Shown here piece after piece: positions 7,703 to 15,136 of a DNA stretch of 32,431 bases. The stretch comes from DAOMFB01 sp035519355. GTDB taxonomy: Bacteria; Acidobacteriota; Thermoanaerobaculia; UBA5066. The notes beneath the pieces are model-generated. The model did not search any database. It worked only from the letters and a program-made list of their open reading frames with translations, and was not told the origin of the DNA. Positions within the stretch are counted from its first letter, which is position 1. Every line of letters begins with the position of its first letter. The DNA is taken from the NCBI GenBank assembly GCA_035519355.1, contig DATIWM010000327.1, positions 1-32,431 on the forward strand, read 5' to 3'. The translations under genes and the position numbers were made by a program.

Positions 7703-8439
7703 GCGGTCAGGTACTTGTCCTCGATGTCGCCATTCGACCAGACTTTCTGGACGTCGTCGTGCTCCTCGACCAGCTCGAGGAGCTTCAGGAGGGCGGGGCC
7801 CTTGTCGGCGACGGCGATCGTGCTCTGCGGGACCATCTGCATCTCGGCGGTCTGGACGGGAATCCCCTTTTCCTCGATCTTCGCCTTCACGTCTTCGAAC
7901 GAGGCCGGGTCGGTGTAGATCTCGAAGAGATCCGCGTCCTCCGACTTGAGGTCCTCGGCGCCGCACTCCAGGGCGAGCTCCATGAGCGTGTCCTCCTTCG
8001 TGGCGCTCTTTTCGACGGCGAGGTAGCCCTTCTTGTGGAACTGGAACGCGACGGAGCCCGTCGAGCCCATGTTCCCGCCATACTTCGTCAGGAGATGGCG
8101 GATCTCCGACGTCGTCCGGTTCTTGTTGTCGGTCATCGCTTCGATCAGGAGGGCCGCGCCGCCGGGACCGTATCCCTCGTAGATGACCTCCTCGTAGGTG
8201 ACGCCTTCCAGTTCACCCGTGCCGCGTTTGATCGCTTTCTCGATGTTGTCCGCCGGCATGGAGGCCTTCTTGGCGGCCTGCACGGCGGAGCGGAGCCGGG
8301 GGTTCGACTCGATCACGCCGCCGCCGACCTTGGCGGCCATCGTGATTTCCTTGATCAGCTTGGTGAAGAGGCGGCCGCGCTTGGCGTCGGCGGCGCCCTT
8401 CTTGTGCTTGATCGTGCTCCATTTGCTGTGTCCGGACAT
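7699..8439 (-). CDS. yebC: YebC/PmpR/TACO1 family regulatory protein
   Basis: The product is 246 aa, the full family length. It starts MSGHSKWSTIKHKKGAADAK, the family signature, followed by FTKLIKEITMAAKVGGG and later YEGYGPGGAALLIEAMTDNKNRT. ATG 8439 is preceded by a GAGGTGAGGG-like ribosome site. Members were first described as DNA-binding regulators (PmpR) and more recently as ribosome-associated factors that ease translation of proline-rich stretches. That second role is notable here because several products of this window have long Pro/Ala-rich linkers. It is the first gene of the coupled yebC-ruvC pair and lies 45 bases after mtaB. Confidence 0.96.
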   Translation of the reverse strand: MSGHSKWSTIKHKKGAADAKRGRLFTKLIKEITMAAKVGGGVIESNPRLRSAVQAAKKASMPADNIEKAIKRGTGELEGVTYEEVIYEGYGPGGAALLIEAMTDNKNRTTSEIRHLLTKYGGNMGSTGSVAFQFHKKGYLAVEKSATKEDTLMELALECGAEDLKSEDADLFEIYTDPASFEDVKAKIEEKGIPVQTAEMQMVPQSTIAVADKGPALLKLLELVEEHDDVQKVWSNGDIEDKYLTA

Positions 8440-8484
8440 CCCTCACCTCGGACTCGAGTCTGCCCGGAAAGCTCGCGGGCCCCG

Positions 8485-9831
8485 TCAGGGGGGCGGAATA
8501 CTACCAGCTTCGACTGCGGGAACGGCGGTCAGAACGGCGCTCGGCCCGGCCGCGGAGAGCCGGACGACGAGCCGCGTCCCGGCCGGGAGCGGGGCCGGGA
8601 GGGTGGCCTCGAGATAGTGGTCGGTCAGGGCGAGGCCGCCCCGGAGGACGACGGCGTCGGCCACCGAGCCCGAGGCGGCCCGACGGAAGCCGCGCGCCTT
8701 CTCCTCCCCGAGGTGCCGAAGCCGCGTCGCCCGCCGCGTCACGGTGGCGGCCGGAACGGGGTGGGACGCATGAAGCTCCGCCCCGCGCGTTCCGCGGCGC
8801 GGCGAGAAAGGGAAGACGTGGAGGCTCGCGAAGGGAAGCTCCTCGACGAGGCGGACGGTTTCCTCGAACTCGGCGTCCGTCTCGCCGGGGAAACCGGCGA
8901 TCAGGTCCGTGGCGAGATGGAGGCGGGAGTTCGCCCCGGCGGCGCGGAGGGCCAGCCGGCGGAAACGCTCCGGCGTGATCCCCCGCCGCATCCTCCGGAG
9001 AACGGCGCCGGCCCCCGACTGAAGAGGCAGGTGGAGATGCGGGACGACGGTGCGGGAGGTCGCGACGAAGTCGACCAGCGCCTCGCCCGCCTCCATCGGC
9101 TCGAGGGAGGAGAGACGAAGGCGGCAGCCGGGCGAGTCGCTCTCGAGCGCCGACAGGAGACCGAGGAGGTCCGTTCCCCGTTCCTTGCCGAAGTTCGCCA
9201 GGTGGACGCCGGCGAGGACGACCTCGGCCACCCCGGCCTCGCCGAGCCGGCGGATCTCCCGCTCGACGAGAGACGCGTCGGCGCTCCGCTCCGCCCCGCG
9301 GAGCGACGGGACGATGCAGAACGCGCAGCGACGTTCACATCCGTCCTGGATCTTCAGGAACGCGCGGGTCCGCTCCGCGTCGGGAAACGTGGCGGCGAAG
9401 ACGTCGGACGACCCACCCGCCGCGGCGGGGACGACCTTGCCGGGGAGAAGGCCGGCATCCCGCTCCTCGAGGAGGCGGGTCAACTCGGGGAGACGAGACG
9501 TTCCGACGACGAGGTCGACCTCGGGGAGTCGGGCGAGCGCCTCCGGGTCGCGCTCTCCGAGGCAGCCCGTGACGACGAGCATCGCGCGGGCGTTCTCTCG
9601 GCGAATGCGACGAAGGAAACGCCGCTGATCCCGCTCGGCGCGGTCGGTGACGGCGCATCCGTGGAGGACGACGACGTCGGCGTCTTCCGGAACGGGGCGC
9701 TCCGGGAGCGAGACGGCGGCGGCGAGCGCCTGCGCCTCGATCCGGCTCACTTTGCAGCCGAACGGCACGACCGCGATCCGGAGACGGCGGGAGCCGCAGC
9801 CGGAAGGTGACGTCGTCGCGTGCGTTGACAC
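8485..9831 (-). CDS. mtaB: tRNA (t6A37) methylthiotransferase, MtaB type
   Basis: The product is 448 aa. It has the N-terminal UPF0004 domain with its three iron-sulfur Cys at 26 (FGCK), 59 (HGCAVT) and 90 (TGCLGE), the radical SAM motif C165-x3-C169-x2-C172 (GCERRCAFC), HLHLPLQSG and DLIAGFPGETDAEF. The C-terminal tail looks like a TRAM-type strand domain. Members convert t6A to ms2t6A at position 37 of ANN-decoding tRNAs using two 4Fe-4S clusters. The C-x3-C-x2-C plus FGCK/HGC pattern fits MtaB better than MiaB or RimO. The GTG start at 9831 overlaps the -35 box of the divergent kinase gene. A slightly later start cannot be excluded, but Cys26 leaves little room. Confidence 0.88.
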   Translation of the reverse strand: MSTHATTSPSGCGSRRLRIAVVPFGCKVSRIEAQALAAAVSLPERPVPEDADVVVLHGCAVTDRAERDQRRFLRRIRRENARAMLVVTGCLGERDPEALARLPEVDLVVGTSRLPELTRLLEERDAGLLPGKVVPAAAGGSSDVFAATFPDAERTRAFLKIQDGCERRCAFCIVPSLRGAERSADASLVEREIRRLGEAGVAEVVLAGVHLANFGKERGTDLLGLLSALESDSPGCRLRLSSLEPMEAGEALVDFVATSRTVVPHLHLPLQSGAGAVLRRMRRGITPERFRRLALRAAGANSRLHLATDLIAGFPGETDAEFEETVRLVEELPFASLHVFPFSPRRGTRGAELHASHPVPAATVTRRATRLRHLGEEKARGFRRAASGSVADAVVLRGGLALTDHYLEATLPAPLPAGTRLVVRLSAAGPSAVLTAVPAVEAGSIPPP

Positions 9832-9852
9832 CGTTTCCCCGGGGACGATAAT
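9825..9852 (+). promoter_or_regulatory. Strong sigma-70-type promoter of the kinase/TonB fusion gene
   Basis: TTGACA (9825-9830, 6/6) and GATAAT (9847-9852, 5/6) are separated by 16 nt. This is the best promoter match in the window, about 56 nt upstream of ATG 9909. The gap 9832-9908 is noticeably richer in A/T than its surroundings. The reverse strand of the same site reads TATTAT (9848-9853), so the -10 region could also serve mtaB in the other direction, though no -35 is seen for it. Confidence 0.72.
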
Positions 9853-9908
9853 AGTTTGTTCGAGAATCAGTTGCGGGAAGGAGCGGGAGCGTCGTCTCTC
9901 GGCGGGGC

Positions 9909-12900
9909 ATGAAGGTTCTCCTCATCGAATATGAGCCGAGGTACGTGGACCGCATCCGCGCCTTTCTCGCTGCCGGCCATCATGAGGTCGTCGTCGCCCG
10001 GGACGGCGACGAAGGACTCGACGCCTACCGCCGCTCGCGCCCGGACCTCGTCCTGATCTCCTCGGTCCTGCCGAAGCTCCGGACGCCGGACGTCATCAAG
10101 GCGATGCAGGCCCTCGGCGCGACGCCGCCGATCCTCCTGATGATGTCGGGATACAAGGGCCGCAACAAGCGGGCCGACGCCCAGCGCGTCGGTGCGACGA
10201 GCATTCTGGAGAAACCCTTCGGCGAAGAGGTCTTCCTCGCCGAGGTGGCGTCGGCCCTCGGGGAGGCGCCGTCGCTGGACCTCGTCGGGTCGACGACGAC
10301 CCTTCCCGGCCGCGACGGGAGCGAGCCGCTCCTGTCGGCCGACGACATCTTCTCGGACATCGTCTCCGGCATCGAATCGACGCCGCCCCCGCCGGCGCCG
10401 TCTCCGTCCGGCACCGATCCCGGGCTCGCCCGGCGGGCGGGGAAATCGGCGGAGATCTCCGTCGACAAGACGCTCGCCGCGGCGCTCGGCCTCCCGTCCT
10501 CGAGGCTCGAGTCGAAACCCGACGCCCGGGCCGAGGCGAAGCCGCCGGAGCACCCCGAGGCGCCGAATCCCTTCGAGACGCTGAAAGTGAACCTCGCGGA
10601 ATTCGCGGCGACGACGGCGATGCCCGCCGCCCGGCCGCCCGAGAAGCCGGCGGAAAGAACGAAGGTCAGTACCTCGGCGTCGGTGGACAAGCTCCTCCAG
10701 GACACGCTTTCGGGCTTGAACATCAAGCCCAGGAGCCTGGTCACGGGGACGACGGATCCGGGTCTTCCGGCCCCGGGTGCGCCCCCCGGCTCGCGGAGCG
10801 GCGCCGGGCCGGTGCCGCGGCCGCCCTCCTCGTCCGCGATCCCCGCGTCGTCCGCTCCGCGGCCGGCTCCCGTCGCACCGGCGCCGCAGCCTCTCGCACC
10901 GCCTCCGTCCGGCACGGTGGCGCGCGAGAGCGCGCCACGCGAGAGCGCGCCACGTCCGGAGGCGGCACCCCCGCCGGCGGAACCGGCTGCCGCACCGGCC
11001 CCCGGTCCGGCGCGCGCCGTGCGCCCGGCGTCCGGCCCGGGCGCCTTCGGTCGCTATCACCTGCTGGAGCGGATCGCCTCCGGAGGCATGGCCGACGTCT
11101 TCAAGGCGCGGATGACCGGCGAGGAGGGGTTCGAGAAGATCGTCGCGATCAAGCGGATCCTTCCGCACCTGGCCACGAACGAGGGCTTCATCACGATGTT
11201 CGTGGACGAGGCCAAGCTGGCGGCCCAGCTGACCCACAACAACATCATTCACATCTACGAACTCGGAAAAGTCGACGCCTGGCACTACATCGCCATGGAG
11301 TACGTCGACGGCAAGGACCTTCGCTCGATCCTGAAGATGGGGCGCGACCGCGCCTTCCCGCTGCCGGTCGAACTGGCGCTCTTCATCACGGCGCGGATCG
11401 CCAGCGCCCTCGACTACGCCCACCGGCGGATGGCGACTGACGGCCGGGAGCTGAATCTCGTCCACCGCGACGTCTCGCCGCCCAACATCCTCATCTCCTG
11501 GGAAGGGGACATCAAGCTCTGCGACTTCGGCGTAGCGAAGGCGGCGACGAAGGTCTCGACGACGATCTCCGGGGCGCTCAAGGGAAAGCTCCAGTACATG
11601 TCGCCCGAACAGGCGTGGGGCAAGAAGATCGACCGCCGGAGCGACATCTTCTCCCTCGGCGCCGTCCTGTTCGAGGCGCTGACCGGACGAAACCTGTTCG
11701 AGGGGGAGAACGACCTGTCGGTCCTCGAGAAGGTCCGCTCGGGGCAGGTCGCGACGCCGTCCTCCCTGAATCCCGAGGTCCCGCCCCGGATCGACCAGAT
11801 CGTCCTGAAGGCGCTGGCGCGCGAGCCCCAGGACCGCTACCAGAACGCCTCGGACCTCGAGAAGGATCTCCTCTCGGTCCTCTACGCCTTCCAGCCGTCT
11901 CCGGGCCCTGCGGACCTCGCCATCTACCTCCACCGCCTGCTCGAGACCCCGCCGGCGGCGACGGACGACGACATCGAGGCGGCCTTCGCCGCGGCCCAGA
12001 AGCCGGCCGAGGAGGCTCCGAAAACGGGAAAGAGGCTCGTCCGCACGACACGCTCGAGCGGGGAGCACCTCGCTCCGGTGATCCCGGCCCCCGAGCTGCG
12101 GCGGGACCGGGAGGCGTCGCGGCCCATCCCGGTGGCGGACGCCAAGGCGGCGCTCGATGCGGGTCCGGGCTCGACGAAGAGCCGGACGGGGCTGATCGCG
12201 GCGATCGGGTTGGCCGCCGCCGTGCTCGTGACCGTCGGGGTGATCGTGCTGAAGGGCCGCGGCCGGACTCCCGTGGCTTCCGGCCCCGAGGCGGCGCCGA
12301 CGGCGGCCCCTGCAACGACCGCGCCGGCCCCGGCGACCGTCGCTCCGGCGACCGAAGCGCAGAAAGTCGTCGATCCGAAGCTCGTCGAGGCCGAGGCGAG
12401 AAGGCTGGCGGCGGAGAGCGAAAAGTCCCGGCGCGACGCGGAGCGGAAAGCGCTGGCGGCGCAGGGACCGGCCCCCTCGACACCCTCCGCGCCGTCCCTG
12501 TCGCTCGCCCCGCGCGGCACGCTCGAGCCGCCGAAGCCGGTCGAGACGGCCGTCGCCCGACCGTCGCCCCAGGCCGTGGCCGCCCCGGAACCCCCCGTCG
12601 TGAAGGCGGCGCCGACGGAGATTCCGAAACCGACCGAGGTCTCCGTCCCCCAGCCACCCCCGCCGACGCCGCCGCCGGTGAGCGGGCGGCCGACGGAGGG
12701 CGATCTCGTCGGTCCCGCCGACGACGTCGTGGAGCCGAAGATCCTCCGGATGGGGGCCTTCACGGGCCTCCCCCCGCAGGCGAAGCAGATCGCCAAGGGT
12801 TCGGCGGACGGCAGCCTCGGGACGAGCATCCTGATGGCGCTGATCGACGAGAACGGAAAGGTGACTGACGTCCGCGTCGTGAAGCCGGCCCCCTACAAGT

Positions 12901-13013
12901 TCGTCGACGACGCTGCGATCGGGGCGCTCCGGAGTGCGAGAATCAACGCGGCGACGAAGGACGGCGTGAAGGTGAAGATGTGGGCGACCTTCGCGGTGAC
13001 GGTCAAGCCGTGA
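9909..13013 (+). CDS. Receiver-like / Ser-Thr kinase / transmembrane / TonB C-terminal fusion protein
   Basis: This is a 1034-aa multidomain protein. Residues 1-118 form a CheY-like receiver that has lost key residues: the acidic pair is E7-Y8 and the phosphoacceptor position is S51 (LVLISSVLP), while S80 and K102 are kept. Residues 119-375 are a Pro/Ala-rich linker with three short amphipathic motifs. Residues about 378-660 are a Hanks-type kinase with a GSGGMADV-like P-loop (IASGGMADVF), VAIK Lys415, HRD at 519-521, DFG at 539-541 and SPEQ. So the kinase should be active. One helix (about 761-783, IAAIGLAAAVLVTVGVIVL) is followed by a charged helix and Pro-rich linker, then a TonB C-terminal domain (about 945-1034). 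Topology resembles TonB: cytoplasmic N-terminus, Pro-rich periplasmic arm, C-terminal domain. Substrate and partner are unknown. Confidence 0.88.
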   Translation: MKVLLIEYEPRYVDRIRAFLAAGHHEVVVARDGDEGLDAYRRSRPDLVLISSVLPKLRTPDVIKAMQALGATPPILLMMSGYKGRNKRADAQRVGATSILEKPFGEEVFLAEVASALGEAPSLDLVGSTTTLPGRDGSEPLLSADDIFSDIVSGIESTPPPPAPSPSGTDPGLARRAGKSAEISVDKTLAAALGLPSSRLESKPDARAEAKPPEHPEAPNPFETLKVNLAEFAATTAMPAARPPEKPAERTKVSTSASVDKLLQDTLSGLNIKPRSLVTGTTDPGLPAPGAPPGSRSGAGPVPRPPSSSAIPASSAPRPAPVAPAPQPLAPPPSGTVARESAPRESAPRPEAAPPPAEPAAAPAPGPARAVRPASGPGAFGRYHLLERIASGGMADVFKARMTGEEGFEKIVAIKRILPHLATNEGFITMFVDEAKLAAQLTHNNIIHIYELGKVDAWHYIAMEYVDGKDLRSILKMGRDRAFPLPVELALFITARIASALDYAHRRMATDGRELNLVHRDVSPPNILISWEGDIKLCDFGVAKAATKVSTTISGALKGKLQYMSPEQAWGKKIDRRSDIFSLGAVLFEALTGRNLFEGENDLSVLEKVRSGQVATPSSLNPEVPPRIDQIVLKALAREPQDRYQNASDLEKDLLSVLYAFQPSPGPADLAIYLHRLLETPPAATDDDIEAAFAAAQKPAEEAPKTGKRLVRTTRSSGEHLAPVIPAPELRRDREASRPIPVADAKAALDAGPGSTKSRTGLIAAIGLAAAVLVTVGVIVLKGRGRTPVASGPEAAPTAAPATTAPAPATVAPATEAQKVVDPKLVEAEARRLAAESEKSRRDAERKALAAQGPAPSTPSAPSLSLAPRGTLEPPKPVETAVARPSPQAVAAPEPPVVKAAPTEIPKPTEVSVPQPPPPTPPPVSGRPTEGDLVGPADDVVEPKILRMGAFTGLPPQAKQIAKGSADGSLGTSILMALIDENGKVTDVRVVKPAPYKFVDDAAIGALRSARINAATKDGVKVKMWATFAVTVKP
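10922..10951 (+). repeat. In-frame 15-bp tandem repeat inside the kinase linker
   Basis: GCGAGAGCGCGCCAC occurs twice without a gap, giving a repeated RESAP-type pentapeptide in the Pro/Ala linker. It is likely a slippage-prone length variant site; it does not shift the frame. Confidence 0.7.
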
Positions 13014-13065
13014 GCCGCGGGCAGTGTGTCGGGGCGCGGAGAGGACTCGCGCCGAGGAGAGCGGA

Positions 13066-13287
13066 ATGAGCCTGACCGACGAACAGCGGAAGTTCTACGA
13101 GAACACGCTCCAGGTCACGAAGAAGGAGATCGACGAGATGGAGGGGCTGATCCAGGAGGAGCTCGCGAAGGTCAAGGAGCGCCTCGCGGATCTGCAGAAC
13201 GCCCAGAAGGCGGCCCGGCAGATGTACGCCGCCGCCTGCCTCCGTCTCGGTATCCCGAACGACCTCGAAGAGCCGGAAGAGCCCTGA
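13066..13287 (+). CDS. Small helical (coiled-coil) protein of unknown function
   Basis: The product is 73 aa. ATG 13066 is preceded by GAGGAGAG; an upstream in-frame start at 13024 would add 14 residues with no similar ribosome site. Residues about 5-58 are strongly helical with heptad-like spacing of hydrophobic positions and high Glu/Lys/Gln (KKEIDEMEGLIQEELAKVKE), and the tail is acidic (LEEPEEP). There is no signal peptide or transmembrane helix, so it should be cytoplasmic. I do not recognise a family. It begins 52 bases after the kinase/TonB fusion and its stop overlaps the CTG start of btuF, so it seems to be part of the same operon. It may be an adaptor or simply a structural small protein. 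Confidence 0.7.
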   Translation: MSLTDEQRKFYENTLQVTKKEIDEMEGLIQEELAKVKERLADLQNAQKAARQMYAAACLRLGIPNDLEEPEEP

Positions 13288-14138
13288 GGCCTCTCGCCCT
13301 CGCGTTCTGTGTCGCGGCCCTCCCGCTGCCGGGGCCGTCCGCCACCGCCGGTCCGCCTCCGCGCCGCATCGTCGCCCTCGCCCCCTCGGCGGCCGAAATC
13401 CTCTTCGCCCTCGGCGCGGGGGACCGCGTCGTCGGGGTCCCGGATTTCGCGGCGGATCTTCCCGGCGTGGCCGGCAAGGTGTCCGTCGGCGGCTTCACGC
13501 CCGATCTGGAGCGCATCGTCGCGCTCGCGCCGGATCTCGTCGTGGCCTCGCGCGACGGCACCGACCGCGCCGCCTACGAGAAGCTGAAGGCGCTGGGCGT
13601 TCCGGTCCTCGCGACGGACGCGCGCACGCTCGCCGGCGTCCTCCAGGACATCCTGCGGGTCGGCGGCGCGATCGGCGAGAGCGCCGCGGCACAGCGGGTC
13701 GTGGCGACCCTCTCGGAGAGAATCGCGGCGGCCGAAAGACGGGCCGCCGGCCGGAGAGAGCCGCGGCTGCGCGTCGTGGTCGTCATCTGGCCCGATCCGC
13801 CGGTCGTGGCGGGTCCCGCCACCTTCGTCGGCGACCTCGTGGTCCGGGCGCGGCTCGTCAACGTCGTCCCCGAGAAAGCCGGAGAATGGCCGCGCGTGTC
13901 GCACGAGTCGCTCGCCGCCTGGAATCCCGATCTCGTCATCCACCCGGAGACGGCCGAGAATCATGCCGCCTTTGCCCGCGCCTTCGGTCCGGACGGCCCC
14001 TGGCGCCTCGTCCCGGCCGTGCGCGACGGACGGGTCGTCGCCATCCCCGGCGCCGCCCTCGAGCGGCCGGGGCCCCACCTCGTCGACGCGCTCGAACGTC
14101 TCGCGGCGCTCGGCGATCCGCGCCCGGAGCGCCCGTGA
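13284..14138 (+). CDS. btuF: Periplasmic substrate-binding protein, BtuF/cluster A-II type
   Basis: The product is 284 aa if it starts at CTG 13284, whose CTGA overlaps the previous stop. No ATG, GTG or TTG lies in frame nearby, and a signal peptide (LRPLALAFCVAALPLPGPSA) starts exactly there. The mature part has RRIVALAPSAAEILFALGAGDRVVGV, then FTPDLERIVALAPDLVVAS, and in the second lobe HESLAAWNPDLVIHPE. These are typical of helical-backbone type III binding proteins for vitamin B12, ferric siderophores or heme. The gene symbol is given for family position; B12 is the best guess because the set is btuFCD-like, but a siderophore or heme cannot be excluded. No cobalamin riboswitch is seen upstream. 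GTGA overlap with the permease gene. Confidence 0.82.
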   Translation: MRPLALAFCVAALPLPGPSATAGPPPRRIVALAPSAAEILFALGAGDRVVGVPDFAADLPGVAGKVSVGGFTPDLERIVALAPDLVVASRDGTDRAAYEKLKALGVPVLATDARTLAGVLQDILRVGGAIGESAAAQRVVATLSERIAAAERRAAGRREPRLRVVVVIWPDPPVVAGPATFVGDLVVRARLVNVVPEKAGEWPRVSHESLAAWNPDLVIHPETAENHAAFARAFGPDGPWRLVPAVRDGRVVAIPGAALERPGPHLVDALERLAALGDPRPERP

Positions 14139-15136
14139 CCGGCCGGAGCCGGAGTCCCGCGGCGGCGGGGGCCGTGCTCCTTTCGGCTCTCGCCGTGGCG
14201 CTTCTCCTGTCGCTCCTCTCGGGGAGCGTCCCCCTGGCCGCGGGCGACGTGCTCCGCGCGCTCGCGGGGGAGGGAGACCCGTCCGTGGTGACGATCGTCC
14301 GGGAACTGCGCCTTCCACGCGCTCTCCTCGCCGTGCTCGTCGGCGGGGCGCTGGCGCTCTCGGGGGCGGCGCTCCAGGCGCTTCTCCAGAACCCGCTGGC
14401 CGACCCGTTTCTTCTCGGGGTCTCCGGGGGCGCCGCCTGCGGGACGCTGGTCGGATCGCTCTTCGGCCTCGGGGCGGCGGGCCTCTTCGGGCGCGCGGCG
14501 CTGCCGCTCGCGGCGTTTCTCGGGGCGCTCGCGGCGGTTCTTCTCGTGGGAGCCGGCGCGTCGGTCCGGGGACGGCTCGACCGGGGCCGGCTCCTTCTCT
14601 CGGGAGTGGTCGTCAACGCGCTCGCGTCGGCGGTCCTCCTCTTCCTCCTCTCGTGGGGCGATGGCGCGCGGACGCAGGGCTTCGTCTTCTGGATGCTCGG
14701 GTCGCTGGCGGGCGCGACGGGCGAGGCCGTCCTGACGCTCGCCGTCTACGCCGCTCTCGGCCTCGCCGCCCTTCTTCCGCTGGCCGGAGCCTTCGACGCC
14801 CTCTCGCTCGGCGAGGAGACGGCCTTCACGCTGGGCGTTCCGGTCGAGACGGTGAAGCGGAACGCCTACCTCGCCGCCTCGCTCCTCGCGGCGGCGGCCG
14901 TCTCCGTCTCCGGCATCATCGGATTCGTCGGCCTCCTCGTCCCGCACGGCGTGCGGCTCGTCGTCCGCTCGCACCGCGCGCTCCTTCTCCTCTCGTTCGT
15001 CGGCGGCGCGGTCCTTCTCGTCCTGGCCGACACGGCCGCCCGGTCGCTCTTCGCTCCCGTGGAGGTCTCGGTCGGCGCGGTGACGGCCCTCCTCGGCGCC
15101 CCGGCCTTCCTCCTTCTGATGCGGAGGCGCGCGTGA
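14135..15136 (+). CDS. btuC: FecCD/BtuC-type ABC transporter permease
   Basis: The product is 333 aa, starting at GTG 14135 inside the btuF stop. It belongs to the FecCD family: about ten hydrophobic helices, LRLPRALLAVLVGGALALSGAALQALLQNPLADPFLLGVSGGA near residues 53-100, and GFVGLLVPHGVRLVV with the downstream coupling helix near residues 265-280. BtuC forms the inner-membrane channel as a homodimer and takes substrate from the binding protein. The order binding protein, permease, ATPase with overlapping ends is the classic layout for B12, siderophore and heme importers. Its 3' end shares one base (TGATG) with the ATPase gene. Confidence 0.92.
   Translation: MTGRSRSPAAAGAVLLSALAVALLLSLLSGSVPLAAGDVLRALAGEGDPSVVTIVRELRLPRALLAVLVGGALALSGAALQALLQNPLADPFLLGVSGGAACGTLVGSLFGLGAAGLFGRAALPLAAFLGALAAVLLVGAGASVRGRLDRGRLLLSGVVVNALASAVLLFLLSWGDGARTQGFVFWMLGSLAGATGEAVLTLAVYAALGLAALLPLAGAFDALSLGEETAFTLGVPVETVKRNAYLAASLLAAAAVSVSGIIGFVGLLVPHGVRLVVRSHRALLLLSFVGGAVLLVLADTAARSLFAPVEVSVGAVTALLGAPAFLLLMRRRA

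Noticed and set aside
7579..9810. A 743-codon plus-strand open frame across ruvC, yebC and mtaB
   Set aside because: Antisense shadow of three well-identified genes; no motifs, ribosome site or homology-like pattern.
9867..12068. A 733-codon minus-strand open frame under the kinase gene
   Set aside because: Low-complexity Arg/Gly/Val composition without motifs; the plus frame encodes clear kinase motifs.
13014..13065. Cobalamin riboswitch before the BtuFCD genes
   Set aside because: The gap is 52 nt, far too short for the element, and no B12-box-like sequence was seen there.
13026..14138. BtuF start at GTG 13026
   Set aside because: It would overlap the entire 73-aa gene and put an Arg/Gly-rich non-signal segment before the signal peptide.
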